DNA of 64,000 nucleotides from Symbiodinium natans (lineage: Eukaryota > Sar > Dinophyceae > Suessiales > Symbiodiniaceae), in assembly GCA_905221605.1 (NCBI GenBank), contig CAJNDS010002717.1, forward strand, positions 62,001 to 126,000, given 5' to 3'. This document shows positions 1-11,796 of the stretch, piece by piece. Position 1 is the first letter of the stretch; the number at the start of each line of letters is the position of its first letter. The position numbers and the translations under genes were made by a program. The notes beneath the pieces are model-generated. The model had not been told where the DNA came from. It did no database searches and saw only the letters and a program-made list of their open reading frames with translations.

Positions 1-240
1 AACCCTAAACCCTAAAACCCCTTATTTAATTAAGTCAAACCTTGCTGCTCCAGCGCAAGTGATAAATTTGCTACCATAGGGATCTGTATAGGGGTCTATC
101 GACGCCTATCATAAGGGAGGGGGTACTTTGTAGACCTATCTTCAATAAATGTGTCTTGGGGGAGATCCCTAAACCCAAACCCTAAACGCACACCCTTAAA
201 CCTATCATGTTAGCTCAGGTTAGGTTAGGTTAGGTTTGGT
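1..240. repeat. Degenerate telomere-like repeats at left end
   Basis: CCCTAAA units occur at the very start and again near 169-187, and a GGTTA/GGTTT-rich run sits near 219-247. The unit is the TTTAGGG type known from dinoflagellates, plants and some other protists. The copies are few and mutated, so this is either a degenerate subtelomeric patch or one of the internal telomere-like islands found elsewhere in this window, not a proven chromosome end. Confidence 0.6.
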
Positions 241-2146
241 TTAGGTGTCCGTGCATGCTGATTCAAACCTCGCTGTTTTCTGATTCGTTCCTTGCTGTTT
301 TCTGAACCATGGGTGCGTGATTCATGATCTTGTTTTCCGATTTAGGTAGCATCCGCCCTTTGCTCCTGGGAGCCAAAAAGACATCCCCCACCCCTACCCC
401 CGACGCGCCCCAGGACTCTTAGACAAGGTTTCTTTCCTCCCATCTTTCCCCTAGTCCATGGTCCAAAGCCATCTGTTCGAAGACATTGATATTCACAGCT
501 CACCAAAAATCAGCGTTCAGCTGATAAAGCCCGTTTGACTAAGATTGCGACGGCTCCGGCGATCAGATCCTGCGCAATGGGAGAGCTTAAAGACATTTGA
601 GGACACAGCTTTCGAGTTTGGCGGCTCAAGGGCTCTAAGCATGTCGCCCTTTCTCGCTCGGGCCGTGTAGCTGCCAGGACTGTTGGTTTGGGTTTGTACG
701 GCCAGGATGCCCAAACACCACTGGAGCACTTCTGTAGAAGTCTCAATGTCGGCAATTGTCACATGAATGTTGCATGATTGTGTCCTTCAGAAGGCAAGGC
801 ACGTGCCAGGCTAAGCAAACTCCTGTCCCCACCCCCCACTTCCACACCCCCCAACCCCCACCGATCCCCCCAACCAACACGGCTTAAGCAACACCAAATA
901 CCCTCAAAATCGGCTGCTTGCTCCTCCAAAGATAGCTGCACATTTGCGTACATGTGCAACCTACAAAGCACTACCGGCAAAACACCCGCACTAACGAGAT
1001 TTTTGCATCCCAGCCCACACCTGAACGCGCCAACTGTCCTCGTAAACCTCCTGGTAGAGAGCTTCGAGAAGATCCCGGTCGAGGCCTGCTAGGGGCTTAC
1101 CGAATCTTACAGGCTAAGAATAGATTTACAAGAGGGGTCGGGTTTAGGGCATAGGGTCAGGTGCCGATGGCAGAATTGTAAGGCTCTGGCTCCACGAGAC
1201 GTGCTTTCTCTTCAGCTGCGCCTGAAACTCTAGAGGCCTGGGCAATGCACTCTGGGAACTCAAGGTTGCAGCAGCTCTCTGACTTACCAAATCACAAGTG
1301 CTGGGCGTCATAGGTGGCGGTCTCTTTGCCTGGCAAGTCTGGAGGACGGAAGGCCTTAAGAACATCCACGCGTACATCCTGGCCATGGGAACGTGGACTA
1401 GCTGTGACTGTCTACGACTAAGCGTCGGGCCAATCCAGCACTCGGAGTGTTTCTAAGGACAGTCGGCCTGCGAGCACAGTACATAGCCCCAACACGGCAT
1501 CAACCTGTACAGTACAGCTCATCAAAGCTCCAGGATTCTATAGGCTGGCACGAGACTGTAAAGCTGCGAGCCGTGTGACTGTTCGTAGTTGCACCCAGCC
1601 TATGTCCAGGACGTTCTTGTTGCCAGCTGGCAAGAGGCTGACCGCCTTGGGCACCATCGACTAGAGCCGAAATGGGAAGGGCGACTTTGCAACAGGTCTC
1701 CCTTGGAGGCTATGGTCATCGCTCGCTCAAACGTCGGCCAACCGCGCAAACTGTATGGCTCCTTAGTGAGATCTCGCACGAGTCCTGCCGCAGTTGTGCT
1801 AAGTGAATTCTGTCTGTTTTGGGCCCTGTGCCGCTCCGATTGGGGAGTTCGTCAGCATCCACACCATCGTGTGTTCGTGCCTTGGCATGTGCAGCGCAAA
1901 GCAACGCTGCGTGCCGTGATCGTCAGAATTACCTATATTTACAAGACCACGAAGTGAGCCCCAAACGCGAACCATCGGCCAACCTTCGGCAGGTGCATCA
2001 ATGCATGTGAACCGAGCCAATGCAGCATGAAGCTGCAATGGAAATTGCGGATTGGAACGGATCGATGGACACCGCAGGATCATCATCCCATGTTCTGCAG
2101 AGCACTCTTCAGCATGGCTGCGTATCATCCTAGTGTGCATGCAAGA

Positions 2147-2168
2147 CCCCCCCCCCCCCCCCCCCCCC
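2147..2168. repeat. Poly-C homopolymer (about 22 C)
   Basis: An uninterrupted run of C, which is poly-G on the minus strand. It makes long poly-Pro or poly-Gly in shadow frames, so the open frames across it are not evidence of a gene. Confidence 0.9.
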
Positions 2169-3172
2169 TCCCCGTTGTTCTGGCATGTGCCCATGCGCAG
2201 CCTGCTGCAGGAAACGCTCAGCCGAACGTCTTTCATCCGCAAATCGAGGCTCCTGCCAAGACATTCAAGGACTTTTCTCCACAAAAGTCTGATGGATCTG
2301 CCTGGTAGCAGCTGCACCAATCCAGGAGCACAGCGCAGTCTTTCCTGCGCCGGCGCATCACGTCTTCATCTACCACCTCCCATGCTCACAACCTTGTAGT
2401 GCTGCTTCTCAATGTGGCCAACCGCCTACCTGTATATCCTCATACACCCCAAGCCATGACTGCACACAGCATCCTCAATAGAATCGCAATACTGGTACAT
2501 CCCTAAACCAAAGCCACCAACCAAATGCCCAGCCCTCACCATTCTGCAAGACCTTTGGCCTTCAGGTCTTGAAGCAACCCCCTAGCTTACTTGGCGCATT
2601 CTGACTACAACAGCGCAGAATGAAAACTTCACATTCGAAGACACCACCCGTAGCAAAATGACAAGTTGAGTCTATTGGACTGCAAATGCATTCCTCTACT
2701 TCGTGCTTTGCATGCATTCGTAGGCAATCCGTGCCTTTGCAGGCTGGAAGTCGTCGCTTGCAGTCGTTTGCTCTCCTGACTCCGGGACAACTTAGACTTG
2801 CAAGCTGCAGAGGGCTACTAGAAGGCTTCTCGTTGCCCAACCCAATGCCCATGCTGTGACTGCGCCTCGTCTCGAAGAGCTTCGTCCTGCTGTCAGCAAG
2901 CTGAAGTAGCTAAGTATCAAGGGCTGCCATATTCATGTTCATGAAGCCGCTCTGCTCGATGCAATTTTGCATTAGAGAGCACTTCCTTGTCGCGACGGAG
3001 AGAGAGTGGCTTTGGGAGACACTTGCAGTTGCAACTTCTACCTGACTCTGCCAGTACCGTGAAAGAGAGCTCTCACATAGTTAGCCAGTCCGAACCGGTC
3101 CGTTCCTGGCTGCAAGTGGCCGGGCTGTGGAGGCTCTGCGACTGATGCCTCATCGACTCATCATTGCACAGT

Positions 3173-3212
3173 TGCACCTGTTGCACCTGTTTGCACCTGT
3201 TTGCAGCCCTCT
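3173..3212. repeat. Short tandem TTGCACCTGT repeat
   Basis: About four imperfect copies of a 10-11 base unit (TTGCACCTG with an extra T in later copies) lie head to tail. No gene is visible around it. Confidence 0.8.
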
Positions 3213-3793
3213 CTCCTCTTATAAAGTGCACTTGGAAGGACTCCTGACGTGAGCCCCTCGCGCGCTGTTTGCTGAGAGCCAGAGGTCCAGCAGCTGGCCC
3301 AGGATGCGAAGCTGCTGCCCCTGAGTCAAACAGAGTGACTCAACCCATCTCGGATACTGGAACAGTCCGCTTCGACGCCACCCAGAAGACGATGACTACA
3401 AGACTCTCTCCCCCGAATTCTTGTGAGAAAAGCACAACCATGAGAAAAAGTGGCAGCGCTCTTTTTGCAGGGGGGCCTCTGGGTCGGCGTGAGCCGCGGT
3501 CGCCCAGCAGTAAGACACCTTTCATGCCGCAGTGCCACCCTTGCACCTTGATAAAGAAAGCTTAAGGCCTGGATCCCCCCAAAAGGGGACCCAAAGGAAA
3601 TAAAATGCCATCATTCACAACAATACACCCAGATCAAACAGGCAGGTCCCACTGCCAAGAGCGGGATTCCTCCACCGACATCGGCTGCGTTGCAGATTGC
3701 CTGAATGGACTTTGGACGGCGCGGCTTTGCAAGTCAGAAGAGCTGTACTGGTTCATGATGAAGCTCGAATCAGAGCTCTGGGATGTTTGATGA

Positions 3794-4175
3794 TTAAGCT
3801 CGAATCAACCCTTCACGAAGAAGTCTAGGCATCTGCTGAGTAGAGCAGCAAGACAACATATTTGGCAGTGCACAATTACCAAAACTCTCCTTTCTGCAGC
3901 TTGTGTTAGTACCAGCAGGAGTTGTCGCGACATCAACTTGAGAAGAGAATGCTCTGACAGTTTTAGCTCTCGCCAGATGCTGCGACATAAGCACTCCTGT
4001 TGATGGTGCCGGTCAGGCTACTCTCTGAAGAGTATATTGAAGAACCTTTCTCTTGAGCATATCTGCCAAACAAAGCGTTACAAGTGATAGCTCTTGCGGT
4101 TGGCTGAGGGTTGCTTGCTGATGGTACTGTACTTGCATCGCCCGGAATGCGCACAAACGAGTATGTGGGTAGCAA
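3794..4175 (-). CDS. Possible exons of an unidentified gene
   Basis: Two overlapping minus-strand open segments read like protein. The upstream one (3963-4175) contains YSFVRIPGDASTVPSASN and runs to a stop. The downstream one (3794-3994) contains ARAKTVRAFSSQVDVATT. They are in different frames, as expected for exons of an intron-bearing gene or for chance. I recognise no domain. They lie on the same strand as the well-supported genes to the right, which is weak support. Confidence 0.3.
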
Positions 4176-4789
4176 ATTCGCGCTGACGCTGCTCCATCAA
4201 AAATCTGGCACCCGAGGCATCCAAGCCAACTGCTCCACAGCTCTTGTGTGCGAGTGGCTACAGACGAGGCAAGGGTCTTAGAGAAAGGGGGCCGTAAACA
4301 CTACAGCCTCCTCAGCCCACAAATCCTGAACCCTCAACCTCAAAACCGTTAACCACCTACAAATAGGCCTATGACCTGGACCCTAACTCAAAACTCTAGG
4401 CCTCTATGCATCCTAGACTAGTCGTAGACTGTCGGGGAGGGCGCACCTCCGGAGGTAGCTGCTGCCGCCGGGGTAGGACCGCGCCTCGAAATTCAGTCAA
4501 GGGAGCTTCTTTGTCGTAGGCGCGCATGTGTGCGCAGGAATAAGGCCACAGACCGGCCAGCAAGCCATCAAAGACAAGGAGATTTCACATTTAATATGAG
4601 GCGCACAGCACTGCTTTCTGGTTTGCTTTGTGGATAGACAGCGAGCAGCTGGAGGGCAAGGCCTCGCTTGCTCCTAGCGAGATCCGCAAGCCAGGAGCCC
4701 CAGACCTGTGGTCCAAGACATGACGACAGCTGAATCCATAGCTGCATCAACAGCTGCATCAATAGCTGCGACAGTTGTGTTTCATGAAG

Positions 4790-5373
4790 TCACGAGCAGT
4801 CACACGACGGGGTCCGAGCAAGGACCGCATCCCCCTCACAGAGGGACTTGGCCAAGTCTGCGCAGCCTTCGAGAGCGGAGAACGGCAAAGAGCCCCCGGT
4901 TGTGACCAACTTTTTGCCAGGGTCTGGGGCGCGGGCTGGTGTATGACCCGCCTTCTGCATGCCAGCTGCCCCTTCCCGATATTGAAACCTGTGCTGGTTC
5001 TCCCGTGGGCTATTGTAGAAGACTTTGAGCAAGCGAACCTTCGTAAACGACTCCTCGGGCGAGCAGTCCTCAGCTGTTTGAGCTGCGAATCGAAAGGATT
5101 GCGCAGCTAGGATTGCTCCGCTGTCGCAGATCTCTGAGCTGCCCCGCCGAAAGTGAACTTGAAGACTGGCTCACGGTGTCCTAGCACGGTGCAATCTTAA
5201 AACTGATGCCGTCCTCGTGTTCTACTTCGATGTCGCGACAAAACCCTGACTTGTTGCCCGAACATGTGCCCATTTTCAAAGTCCCAGCCTCGAAAGGATG
5301 TAGCAAGTTCTCAACGGCCAGCGTCTCTGTGCTCTCGTCCACCTTGCCGAGCTCAGCTTTGATGTCAGACTTT
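4790..5373 (-). CDS. Unidentified protein, two likely exons
   Basis: On the minus strand a CAG acceptor at 5374-5376 opens a frame of about 63 codons (5181-5373) with strongly protein-like content, including DIKAELGKVDESTETLAVEN and then DIEVEHEDGISFKIAPC before a stop or splice. A second open segment, roughly 4790-5108, contains FRFAAQTAEDCSPEESFTK and VRLLKVFYNSPRENQHRFQY. The two differ in frame and are probably successive exons. No family was recognised. Composition (many D, E, K) is unlike the shadow frames nearby, and the orientation matches the minus-strand array. The start and the full exon set are not resolved. Confidence 0.45.
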
Positions 5374-6662
5374 CTGGCTCACGACAGGCCCCCTTTGAAT
5401 TGACCTCCCTCGAAGAGCAATTCTGTGCTGGCCCCCAAGCGAAAACTTATCGACCGCCAAAAGGCCCAGAATCCCAGACAGAGAAGGGAACCGGGGCCAG
5501 GTTCCGGAACTATTTGGGGCTGAGGATGCAAGCCATTGCTGAACCAGACCCAACTTAGAAGCAAATCTGCGCTTGGGCATAGTGAGAAACGCAGTTGACG
5601 GACCTAAAGAGGCCAAGCCTGGCGGATGACAGACGCGGTCGTAACATCAGTCTCTCCCAGATCCCCTGCACGGTTCTGCAGAATCTAAAGCAGGCAGCAA
5701 GGGCAAACTGACAAGAACACGTTGCCCTTCCTGAGCGGCAGCAGCAGAAACCTTGCGAAACTCGGAACTTCTGCCTAAAATTTACAGGATCCAGTAGCGC
5801 AGGGGTGGGCGTATTCTACCATCAACGGCGCCTCTTTCTGGCTTCACTTCAGCATCGATGCCCACACTCCTAGGGCTTGGGTCTTCAAGCACGCAGTAGC
5901 AGCCAACCACATCCTCCTCCCTCAAGATCCCTCAAGCGCCCACTACACAGGCGACCGACAGGTGCAGATCAGTTCTGAGTCGCTTGCACATGGTCAAGCG
6001 GCCTCTCCGCACAACGCAGTCAATGCAAGCAGCCATCGGCCGCATCAACCACGGACAACTGCAAGAGTCTGCAAGAGAGGGAACAGCTGCCTTTCCACAG
6101 AGCTGTTCACCTCAGAAGCGGAGGGTTGCACGCTGCCAGCTGGCTGACATTAATCCAGGCCCCGATCTACAATATGGAATGAACATCTGAGCCGCAGGCC
6201 CCCATGAGTTGCACATGGCATGCACATGGGCCACGGGCACAACAGCTTCATGTCAGCCAAGCTTCGGACAGGCGCTTGCAAGGTCAGGCGCTGGTGAGAT
6301 CATTTTGTTAGTTGACAAACGTGGAGAGACATGAGTAACGCCTGAGTCCTGAGTACCAGCACGGAGTCCTGCACCCTGCCAACCCGAAAGAATGCCCCGT
6401 AGCCCCGAAATGCTGCCCTTCATTCTCTGCTCCATGCTCGAGCATGGAGTTTGGGACTTGAGATTATTTGGCTTGCGAAAGCTAGACACACGCCGGAGTC
6501 TTCGGAGTAGCGGCAAGCGCAACCAGCTCAGCTGTGTGGGAGCGGGGGGGCGGGAAGCATTCCAGGTCGTCCGACACTGCTGAACCAAACCACACAAACA
6601 TCCCTGACCCTATTTAACTCTTCAGCTTCTGGACCCAGAGCCACAACCCCCAAAAAGCCCCA

Positions 6663-6960
6663 AACCCCTAATGACCTCAGTACGAAAAGTCGCCAGAACT
6701 CGAGTGGCGAAGAATGTCTGCCGGTTATCAGAATACTATAGGTTTCGGTGGCTTGGCAAGGCATGTTTCGAGCACATGCAAGTGCTCGGTGCCTGTCTAT
6801 TCATTTTGCTTGGCCGGTGGTTCTCGTCCTTTGCAACTACCCAGACCCCCCGAACACAGGCTTATGTCTGTCTGTTTTGGGACTGTAAATCCTAGATTGA
6901 TGAGCCTCAGTACGAAACGTCAAGAACTCGAGTGGCTTTTCGAGCATATGCAAATGCTGT
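6663..6960. repeat. Dispersed direct repeat, two diverged copies
   Basis: A block near 6671-6712 (CCTCAGTACGAAA...AGAACTCGAGTGGC) recurs at 6905-6935, and both copies are followed by TTTCGAGCANATGCAANTGCT. The copies are about 230 bases apart, with one spacing change inside the unit. No gene is visible across them. They are probably a diverged local duplication. Confidence 0.65.
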
Positions 6961-7662
6961 TCGATGGTTAATGCACGTTTCGAGCCTGTGCAAAAAAAAG
7001 GCTGCTCGATTGTTCGCAGCGTTCCAACCAGCAACGAAAGGCCTTGAAAAGGGGGGCCTCGAGGGGCTGGGGGCCCAAAGACTGGTAGAATCAATTTTTT
7101 GCGAGCTTTCCCCCCACCCCCCCCCGGCAGCCCTTTAGCTAATTGGAGAGAAAGGCTTGTACACGACAACTCTCGCAATCTCCAAGGAGCGAGCTTTCGT
7201 GATTTACAGTTCAGGATACAGTTTAGTTCATGCAAGGCTGGTTACAAGTCGGGTCCAAAGGGAGCTTCCGAATGTCCTGGAGCTGCCTTCCACCCATCCA
7301 AACCCACGTTCCAGCCAGGCGCGTTCCTCTGTTCTTCTGAGGAGAAGACCCCAAACATTGTCGCCTGGGAAGAGAAAGAACTGGTCTAGGCCTAATTTGC
7401 GAAGTTGTAATCAACCCGGACGTGCAACACACGGCAGCGTGCGATCATAGCATATCACACAGCACGTACAGCACCTACTACCCCCAATCCAAGCCAGGAG
7501 CCCCAAGATGAGTCTCTGTCGTGGTCTTTGTGCTTCGTAGCCATGCTCTAAGAGGTACTGCGCCGAGGATCACAAGTGCTTGGCCCTGCTGGCTGCATCT
7601 CATGGTGGACTGCAAACATCATCCCTTCTGACGTCTATAGGAGTCAGAGAGAGAAAGACAGA

Positions 7663-7705
7663 GGGAGGGGAGGGGAGGGGAGGGGAGGGGAGGGGAGGGG
7701 AGGGA
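7663..7705 (+). repeat. G-rich (AGGGG)n tract
   Basis: About eight tandem AGGGG units lie on the plus strand, directly after a GA-rich run. Four or more G4 runs with single-base loops is a strong G-quadruplex pattern. The long minus-strand frame crossing it encodes only low-complexity Pro/Ser/Leu there. Confidence 0.85.
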
Positions 7706-7712
7706 GAGAGGA

Positions 7713-8210
7713 ATGTGTGCAAACGCCATCCTTTCCCGCAACGTGGGTGCGAACTGGCAGTTCATGTCAGGTCGGGCATCTCGCCGCCTGCACGTAAGGA
7801 TGCAGGCTGAGCCCGTGGCTGCCTTCTGCTCCGAGGCCCAGACTCCCAGATCCGCCGGGCACTGGATCCGCGTCGCTGTGCGGCCTGGAGAGGAGGGCAA
7901 AGCGAACGTGACCGGCCACTCGGGAGAACCAAGAAGCAGCCTCAAAGTCCGAATAAGCCTCTTTGGGGTCAGCAGCGACGTGCCCCCGATTATCACCTCA
8001 AGGACAGGTCTTCGATACCCGGGCCTGCAACAACAACACGGGACCCTGCCAGCCTCCGTGCCCCGAGGCATCTTCTGCTCCACCTGGCACTTGCCAGCTT
8101 TGCCAACGAACGGAAAAGGCAGGGAAGGAGGCAAGTTCAGGAGTTTCAGATAGTTTCAGGGTTACTAGGTCGACAGCCGAGCAAGTAAAGCGCTCAAAAA
8201 ACACGTAAGC
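7713..8210 (+). CDS. Candidate plus-strand exons, Cys-rich segment
   Basis: Two plus-strand segments read like protein. The first (about 7740-7969) includes AEPVAAFCSEAQTPRSAGHW and ends near a GTCAGC donor-like site. The second begins after CCTCAAG and contains the Cys-rich stretch FDTRACNNNTGPCQPPCPEA, then GTCQLCQRTEKAG. The spacing RACN...PC..PC recalls the end of a thrombospondin type 1 repeat, where R-x-C-N and paired Cys close the domain, but the Trp-rich start was not found, so this is a guess. Its strand opposes the neighbouring genes, so it may equally be chance. Confidence 0.3.
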
Positions 8211-8736
8211 CACTGTGCACCAACACGCCTCTGCCGCGGCTCTGAGTTCCGAGAGGGTGAAGCCACCGATCCTCAGAGCAGCGCGTGCCCTCTTATTCCA
8301 CCACCCTCTTACTACCCAGTCACTACCCCTCATGGTTTGTAGAAGCAGACCATGGAGCCCGGCACGAACACCAGAATCCGATGAGACACTTGCGCATGCT
8401 CGCTTTCAAGTGTACCTGTGTCGGATGCAACGTCCAAAACAAAGCAGATGATGGCGACATCAAAGCGAGGCCACCTGAAACTGTAGCAAAGGACCAGTCA
8501 TCTTTGGCCTGGAAAGAAGCCGCGTGGCCGTGAACATATGTGAACTTCATATTACATCCACATCATTTTCCACATTCGCAGTGCGTCACACCAGGGGCTC
8601 CTGGATCACTGGAGCTCCCAAAGGCTCGGCAGTTGCTGTGCCGGCTTCCCGCAGGCCTCACAGAATGATCATAGAACCCGTCACGTGGGCAAGGGCCGCG
8701 AATCCTCCAATTTTTGAGGTGAGGCTGCGGCCAAAG

Positions 8737-10038
8737 TCATCCCTTGGTCAATTCTCTCGACACGCTGGACACATGGCGTATGGGCTCCACTGCAACATAC
8801 TGAGGGTTCGTCGCCGTGCTTTGGAGCACTGGAAACTCCTCTGCAAATATCGATAGACTTAGATTTGTACCGTACCACGTTCAGCATATGCTCGGAAATA
8901 TTCAACATGGTCGCCCAGTGCAGCCAGTTGCTCAGCTGGATCCTCCAAGCTGAGCCGATCTTCCACCAGCTGCTCCAGGATGTCCTGGCGACGCACAGCT
9001 CCAGCAAAGACTTGTTAACGAAGTCTCTGCAAGGCATGACCTTCAGGCGTGGCTCAAACCGAGAGAGCTCGAAACGCCCCTCAGCCTTAGGTGCGGGGTT
9101 CGTCTGCTTGGGCTTTGATGGCTTTGGATATAGGGCGAGTTCTCAAACAAGCCCTGTACCCAACAAGTCATAACAGCCGATGAGTCCCGAGCAAGCGCGT
9201 TCTTCTTGAACCTAGCTGCCTGTCGGGCGTACCATGTCGTCCGCAGTACATGAGCTGCCATTTAAAGAGCATGGATCTCTTGCGAAGCCTTGAACTCTCT
9301 GTCGAGACAGTCACTGGTCACACTTGAGAGTTGCTTCTGAGCTTTTTCTTGCTCGTTTGTGCTCATTGCGTGGTCATGGCCAGAAACCTGCTGAAAGAGC
9401 AGTGTGCCCTGAGAACCCACCCCGAGCCCTAAGCGCTGAGCAATGGTATGATGTCGCTGCTGTACATCAGGACAGGTGGGTCAGGTTTCCCAAAAGAACA
9501 CTCAAGCATCGAATCCACGATGTGATCATGGTACGCTGCGGATGCCTTTACACCATGTAGCTGCTCCCGGCTGTACCGAAGCATTAAGCGATAAACCTGG
9601 ATTCATCTGCCTTCCTCACACAGTGTGTCCCTCTCACTCAGGGCAGCCGGACCAGTTTGGGAAAAACCGTCGCAATGAGTCGAGCGAGGAGATCGTAAAC
9701 TCTGCCTGCGCGCTGGTTGCAAAGAACATGCTTGCAGTCATACATGGCGATACAGCCAAGTGCTTCCCTACTCCAGAACTAGCAGGCTTCTGATCGTGGA
9801 TGCATAGCCTGCTGGAATGTGCTCTCTTGCAACGCTGAATATTATGTTTGGTTCACCCTGACAGTTTGGATAGACCACATCGCCTGGGCCGACGTGGATG
9901 AGTGTCGGTCTTCGGCATCTTTGCCCTGTGCGCTGGGGTATCCGGATCCAACACGGTCACCTCGCGATTCCAGGCACGACTGCTGCGCAAAACACCCAGA
10001 GATGGTACGTTGACTGCGACTCCGCAGACATCTACCAT
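8737..10038 (-). CDS. Unidentified multi-exon protein(s)
   Basis: At least five protein-like minus-strand segments follow each other. They are 9911-10038 (starts ATG at 10038, includes VNVPSLGVLRSS), 9769-9911 (HVGPGDVVYPNCQGEPNIIF), 9638-9745 (VYDLLARLIATVFPKLVRL), 9429-9597 (CAG|G acceptor; VYRLMLRYSREQLHG, then IVDSMLECSFGKPDPPVLMY) and 8859-9014 (DILEQLVEDRLSLEDPAEQ). A further exon, 8737-8840, has a clear CAG acceptor and reads EEFPVLQSTATNPQYVAVEP. The helical, leucine-rich character suggests an alpha-solenoid protein, but I recognise no family. One or two genes may be present. The first ATG lies only about 70 bases downstream of the pyridoxal kinase stop, in the same direction. Confidence 0.5.
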
Positions 10039-10105
10039 GATCTATCAGTGGCAGTTCAGCAGTGCACAGCAGCATGCTTGGCGAATATAAGATACAGTGA
10101 CGATC

Positions 10106-11347
10106 TCAAGAACTAGGCATAACAGCGCTCCGGCCTTGTGACTCGTTACCCAGCATGGCAACTGGAGTGCATCCAGCTGCCCCAGCCATAGCCAGATACT
10201 CACGTTCAGCTCCAACTGCAAGCACTTCACTAGGCGACAGGCCAGCCGACGAAAGACTGCCCACAAAGGCTTCTGAGTCGCCAGACTTTACGCTGATGAC
10301 CTTCAGCTTGTCTAAGGTGGAGAAGGTGCTTCGACTGTCGACAGCCTTGTCCGTGACAACACAAACCCGCGCGGTTTCGCTGAGACTCTGCAGGACCTCC
10401 TTGCAACTGTCGTCGCAAACGACACTGTACTGAAAAGCCACACAGGAGCAATTCAGTGGCTGTAACGGTTGACAACGAAACCGAATGCTTGGCGACTCAA
10501 TGGCTAGCTTGGATTCGATGATCCGCAATTCTGGAGGTACTGTTTTCCCGCCAATCACATAGGCACTGGCGGAGGCCACCGTTGTTCTTATGACGCTTTG
10601 AAGCACTGCGCCAGCCTTCTCCAGTGCCAAGGGCGCTTCATGCGGCTTCTTCTGCGTCCAAGCCAATATCATTGCAGCGGTCAGGTCGCCAGTGCCCACG
10701 AATGGTCCACCTTCTACCCTAGGCAACCGTAGCATCCACTTGCGACCAGCACATGACAACATCATGGCAACGTCCTGCCCTCCTCGCGTTGCTTCCGGTA
10801 CATCGAGTGTCGTCAGCACTATCATCTTAGGCCCCATGCTATGCAGTTTGTCACATGCTGCAGCCGCTCCGTCGATGCTAGAGATGCTCATTTCCGTAAG
10901 CAGCTCTGCCTCAAACTGGTTTGGTGTAAGGACAGAGACATGCTGCAAGACATCAGACCGGTACACTGCAACCAACTCTTCAGGAACGTATAAGTGGCCG
11001 TTGTCACCCATGACAGGGTCACAAACATAACAGCAGCTTGAAGGAAGCATTTGGCGCAACTTGACGACTTCCTTCAAGAAGGATGCTGCGCCAATGTATC
11101 CTGTCAGTAGAAACGAATGGTTGAGTACCTGATTCTGAGACAAGCCCTGAACCAGCGTCTGAAGATCATCGCCGGAAAGGCGTTGTCCAGCAAAAGATGG
11201 ATAGGCGGTATGGCAGCAGAACTGCACAGAGTTGATCACGTCAACTTCGAAGCCCGAGATCTGGAGTGGGAAGACTGCGGCACGGTTGCCCGCGTATCCG
11301 TGGACAACGTGCGACTGCACGCTGAGCACGCGCGGCAAAGAGGCCAT
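10106..11347 (-). CDS. PDXK: Pyridoxal kinase with C-terminal HAD-like extension
   Basis: An intact, intronless gene for pyridoxal kinase, which phosphorylates pyridoxal, pyridoxine and pyridoxamine with ATP in the B6 salvage pathway. I chose the ATG at 11345-11347 because MASLPRVLSVQSHVVHGYAG aligns directly with the N-terminus of eukaryotic PDXK. The frame stays open 41 codons further upstream (to 11470) without similarity. Residues 1-296 cover the whole ribokinase-fold enzyme. NSVQF follows near 39, VCDPVMGD near 108, LTPNQFEAE near 140, and GTGD, which holds the catalytic Asp, at 228-231. The usual end (ELRIIESK...) is followed by about 115 extra residues. These contain VCVVTDKA and SPSEVLAVGAEREYLAMAGA, which resemble the later part of a HAD-phosphatase fold, but no nucleophile Asp motif is visible. 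The neighbours run in the same direction at very short distances. Confidence 0.93.
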   Translation of the reverse strand: MASLPRVLSVQSHVVHGYAGNRAAVFPLQISGFEVDVINSVQFCCHTAYPSFAGQRLSGDDLQTLVQGLSQNQVLNHSFLLTGYIGAASFLKEVVKLRQMLPSSCCYVCDPVMGDNGHLYVPEELVAVYRSDVLQHVSVLTPNQFEAELLTEMSISSIDGAAAACDKLHSMGPKMIVLTTLDVPEATRGGQDVAMMLSCAGRKWMLRLPRVEGGPFVGTGDLTAAMILAWTQKKPHEAPLALEKAGAVLQSVIRTTVASASAYVIGGKTVPPELRIIESKLAIESPSIRFRCQPLQPLNCSCVAFQYSVVCDDSCKEVLQSLSETARVCVVTDKAVDSRSTFSTLDKLKVISVKSGDSEAFVGSLSSAGLSPSEVLAVGAEREYLAMAGAAGCTPVAMLGNESQGRSAVMPSS

Positions 11348-11796
11348 GACTGGAGCAATTTGAGTTTGAGCAGCCCACTTAGTGAACAGATTTGAGCAGC
11401 GGATCTTCCACAATGCAATGATGCGACTTGCTGCATCGTTAGCTTCTCTATTTGCGGAGGTGCTCTTCAATGTGTCAACATGTGCTTCAGCTACAGCGGC
11501 TGCATCTGCCTAGCTCAAGCTCTTCCTTGTGAGTTCTGTGCAGTTTGCACATCTTTGCTGAAGCCGGTGCTTCGAAGGCAGCGCGGATGAGTCTCCAATC
11601 CCTCTAAACGCCCCCTCCCAATTTTTGTCCCACCATGCCATGGCCTGCTGCTTTGTGACTCGGTGTGAGCAACCGCTGGCATGCTTGTGCCGCTGCGACT
11701 CTGGTACCTGCCGAAGGGAAGGCAGGCCTTGAAGGGGAGGAGATGGGAGGATCGATGAGGAGTGTTTGGAGCATCAAAGCGGCAACAGCATCTTTC

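Larger units (their letters stand above)
245..3790. other. Gene-poor stretch, one possible exon
   Basis: I see no convincing gene here. Overlapping open frames on both strands have unprotein-like composition. The best single candidate is a minus-strand segment at 1157-1261 whose frame is acidic and helix-like (it includes AAEEKARLVEPEPYNSAIG, then a stop). That could be the last exon of an unknown gene. The rest holds a C22 homopolymer at 2147-2168 and short TTGCACCTGT repeats near 3170-3212. Confidence 0.4.

Noticed and set aside
1..240. True chromosome end
   Set aside because: Telomere units are few, mutated and interrupted, and equal or better islands occur deep inside the window.
7619..8134. 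171-codon minus-strand frame
   Set aside because: About a third is low-complexity from the AGGGG tract, and the remainder reads worse than the opposite strand.
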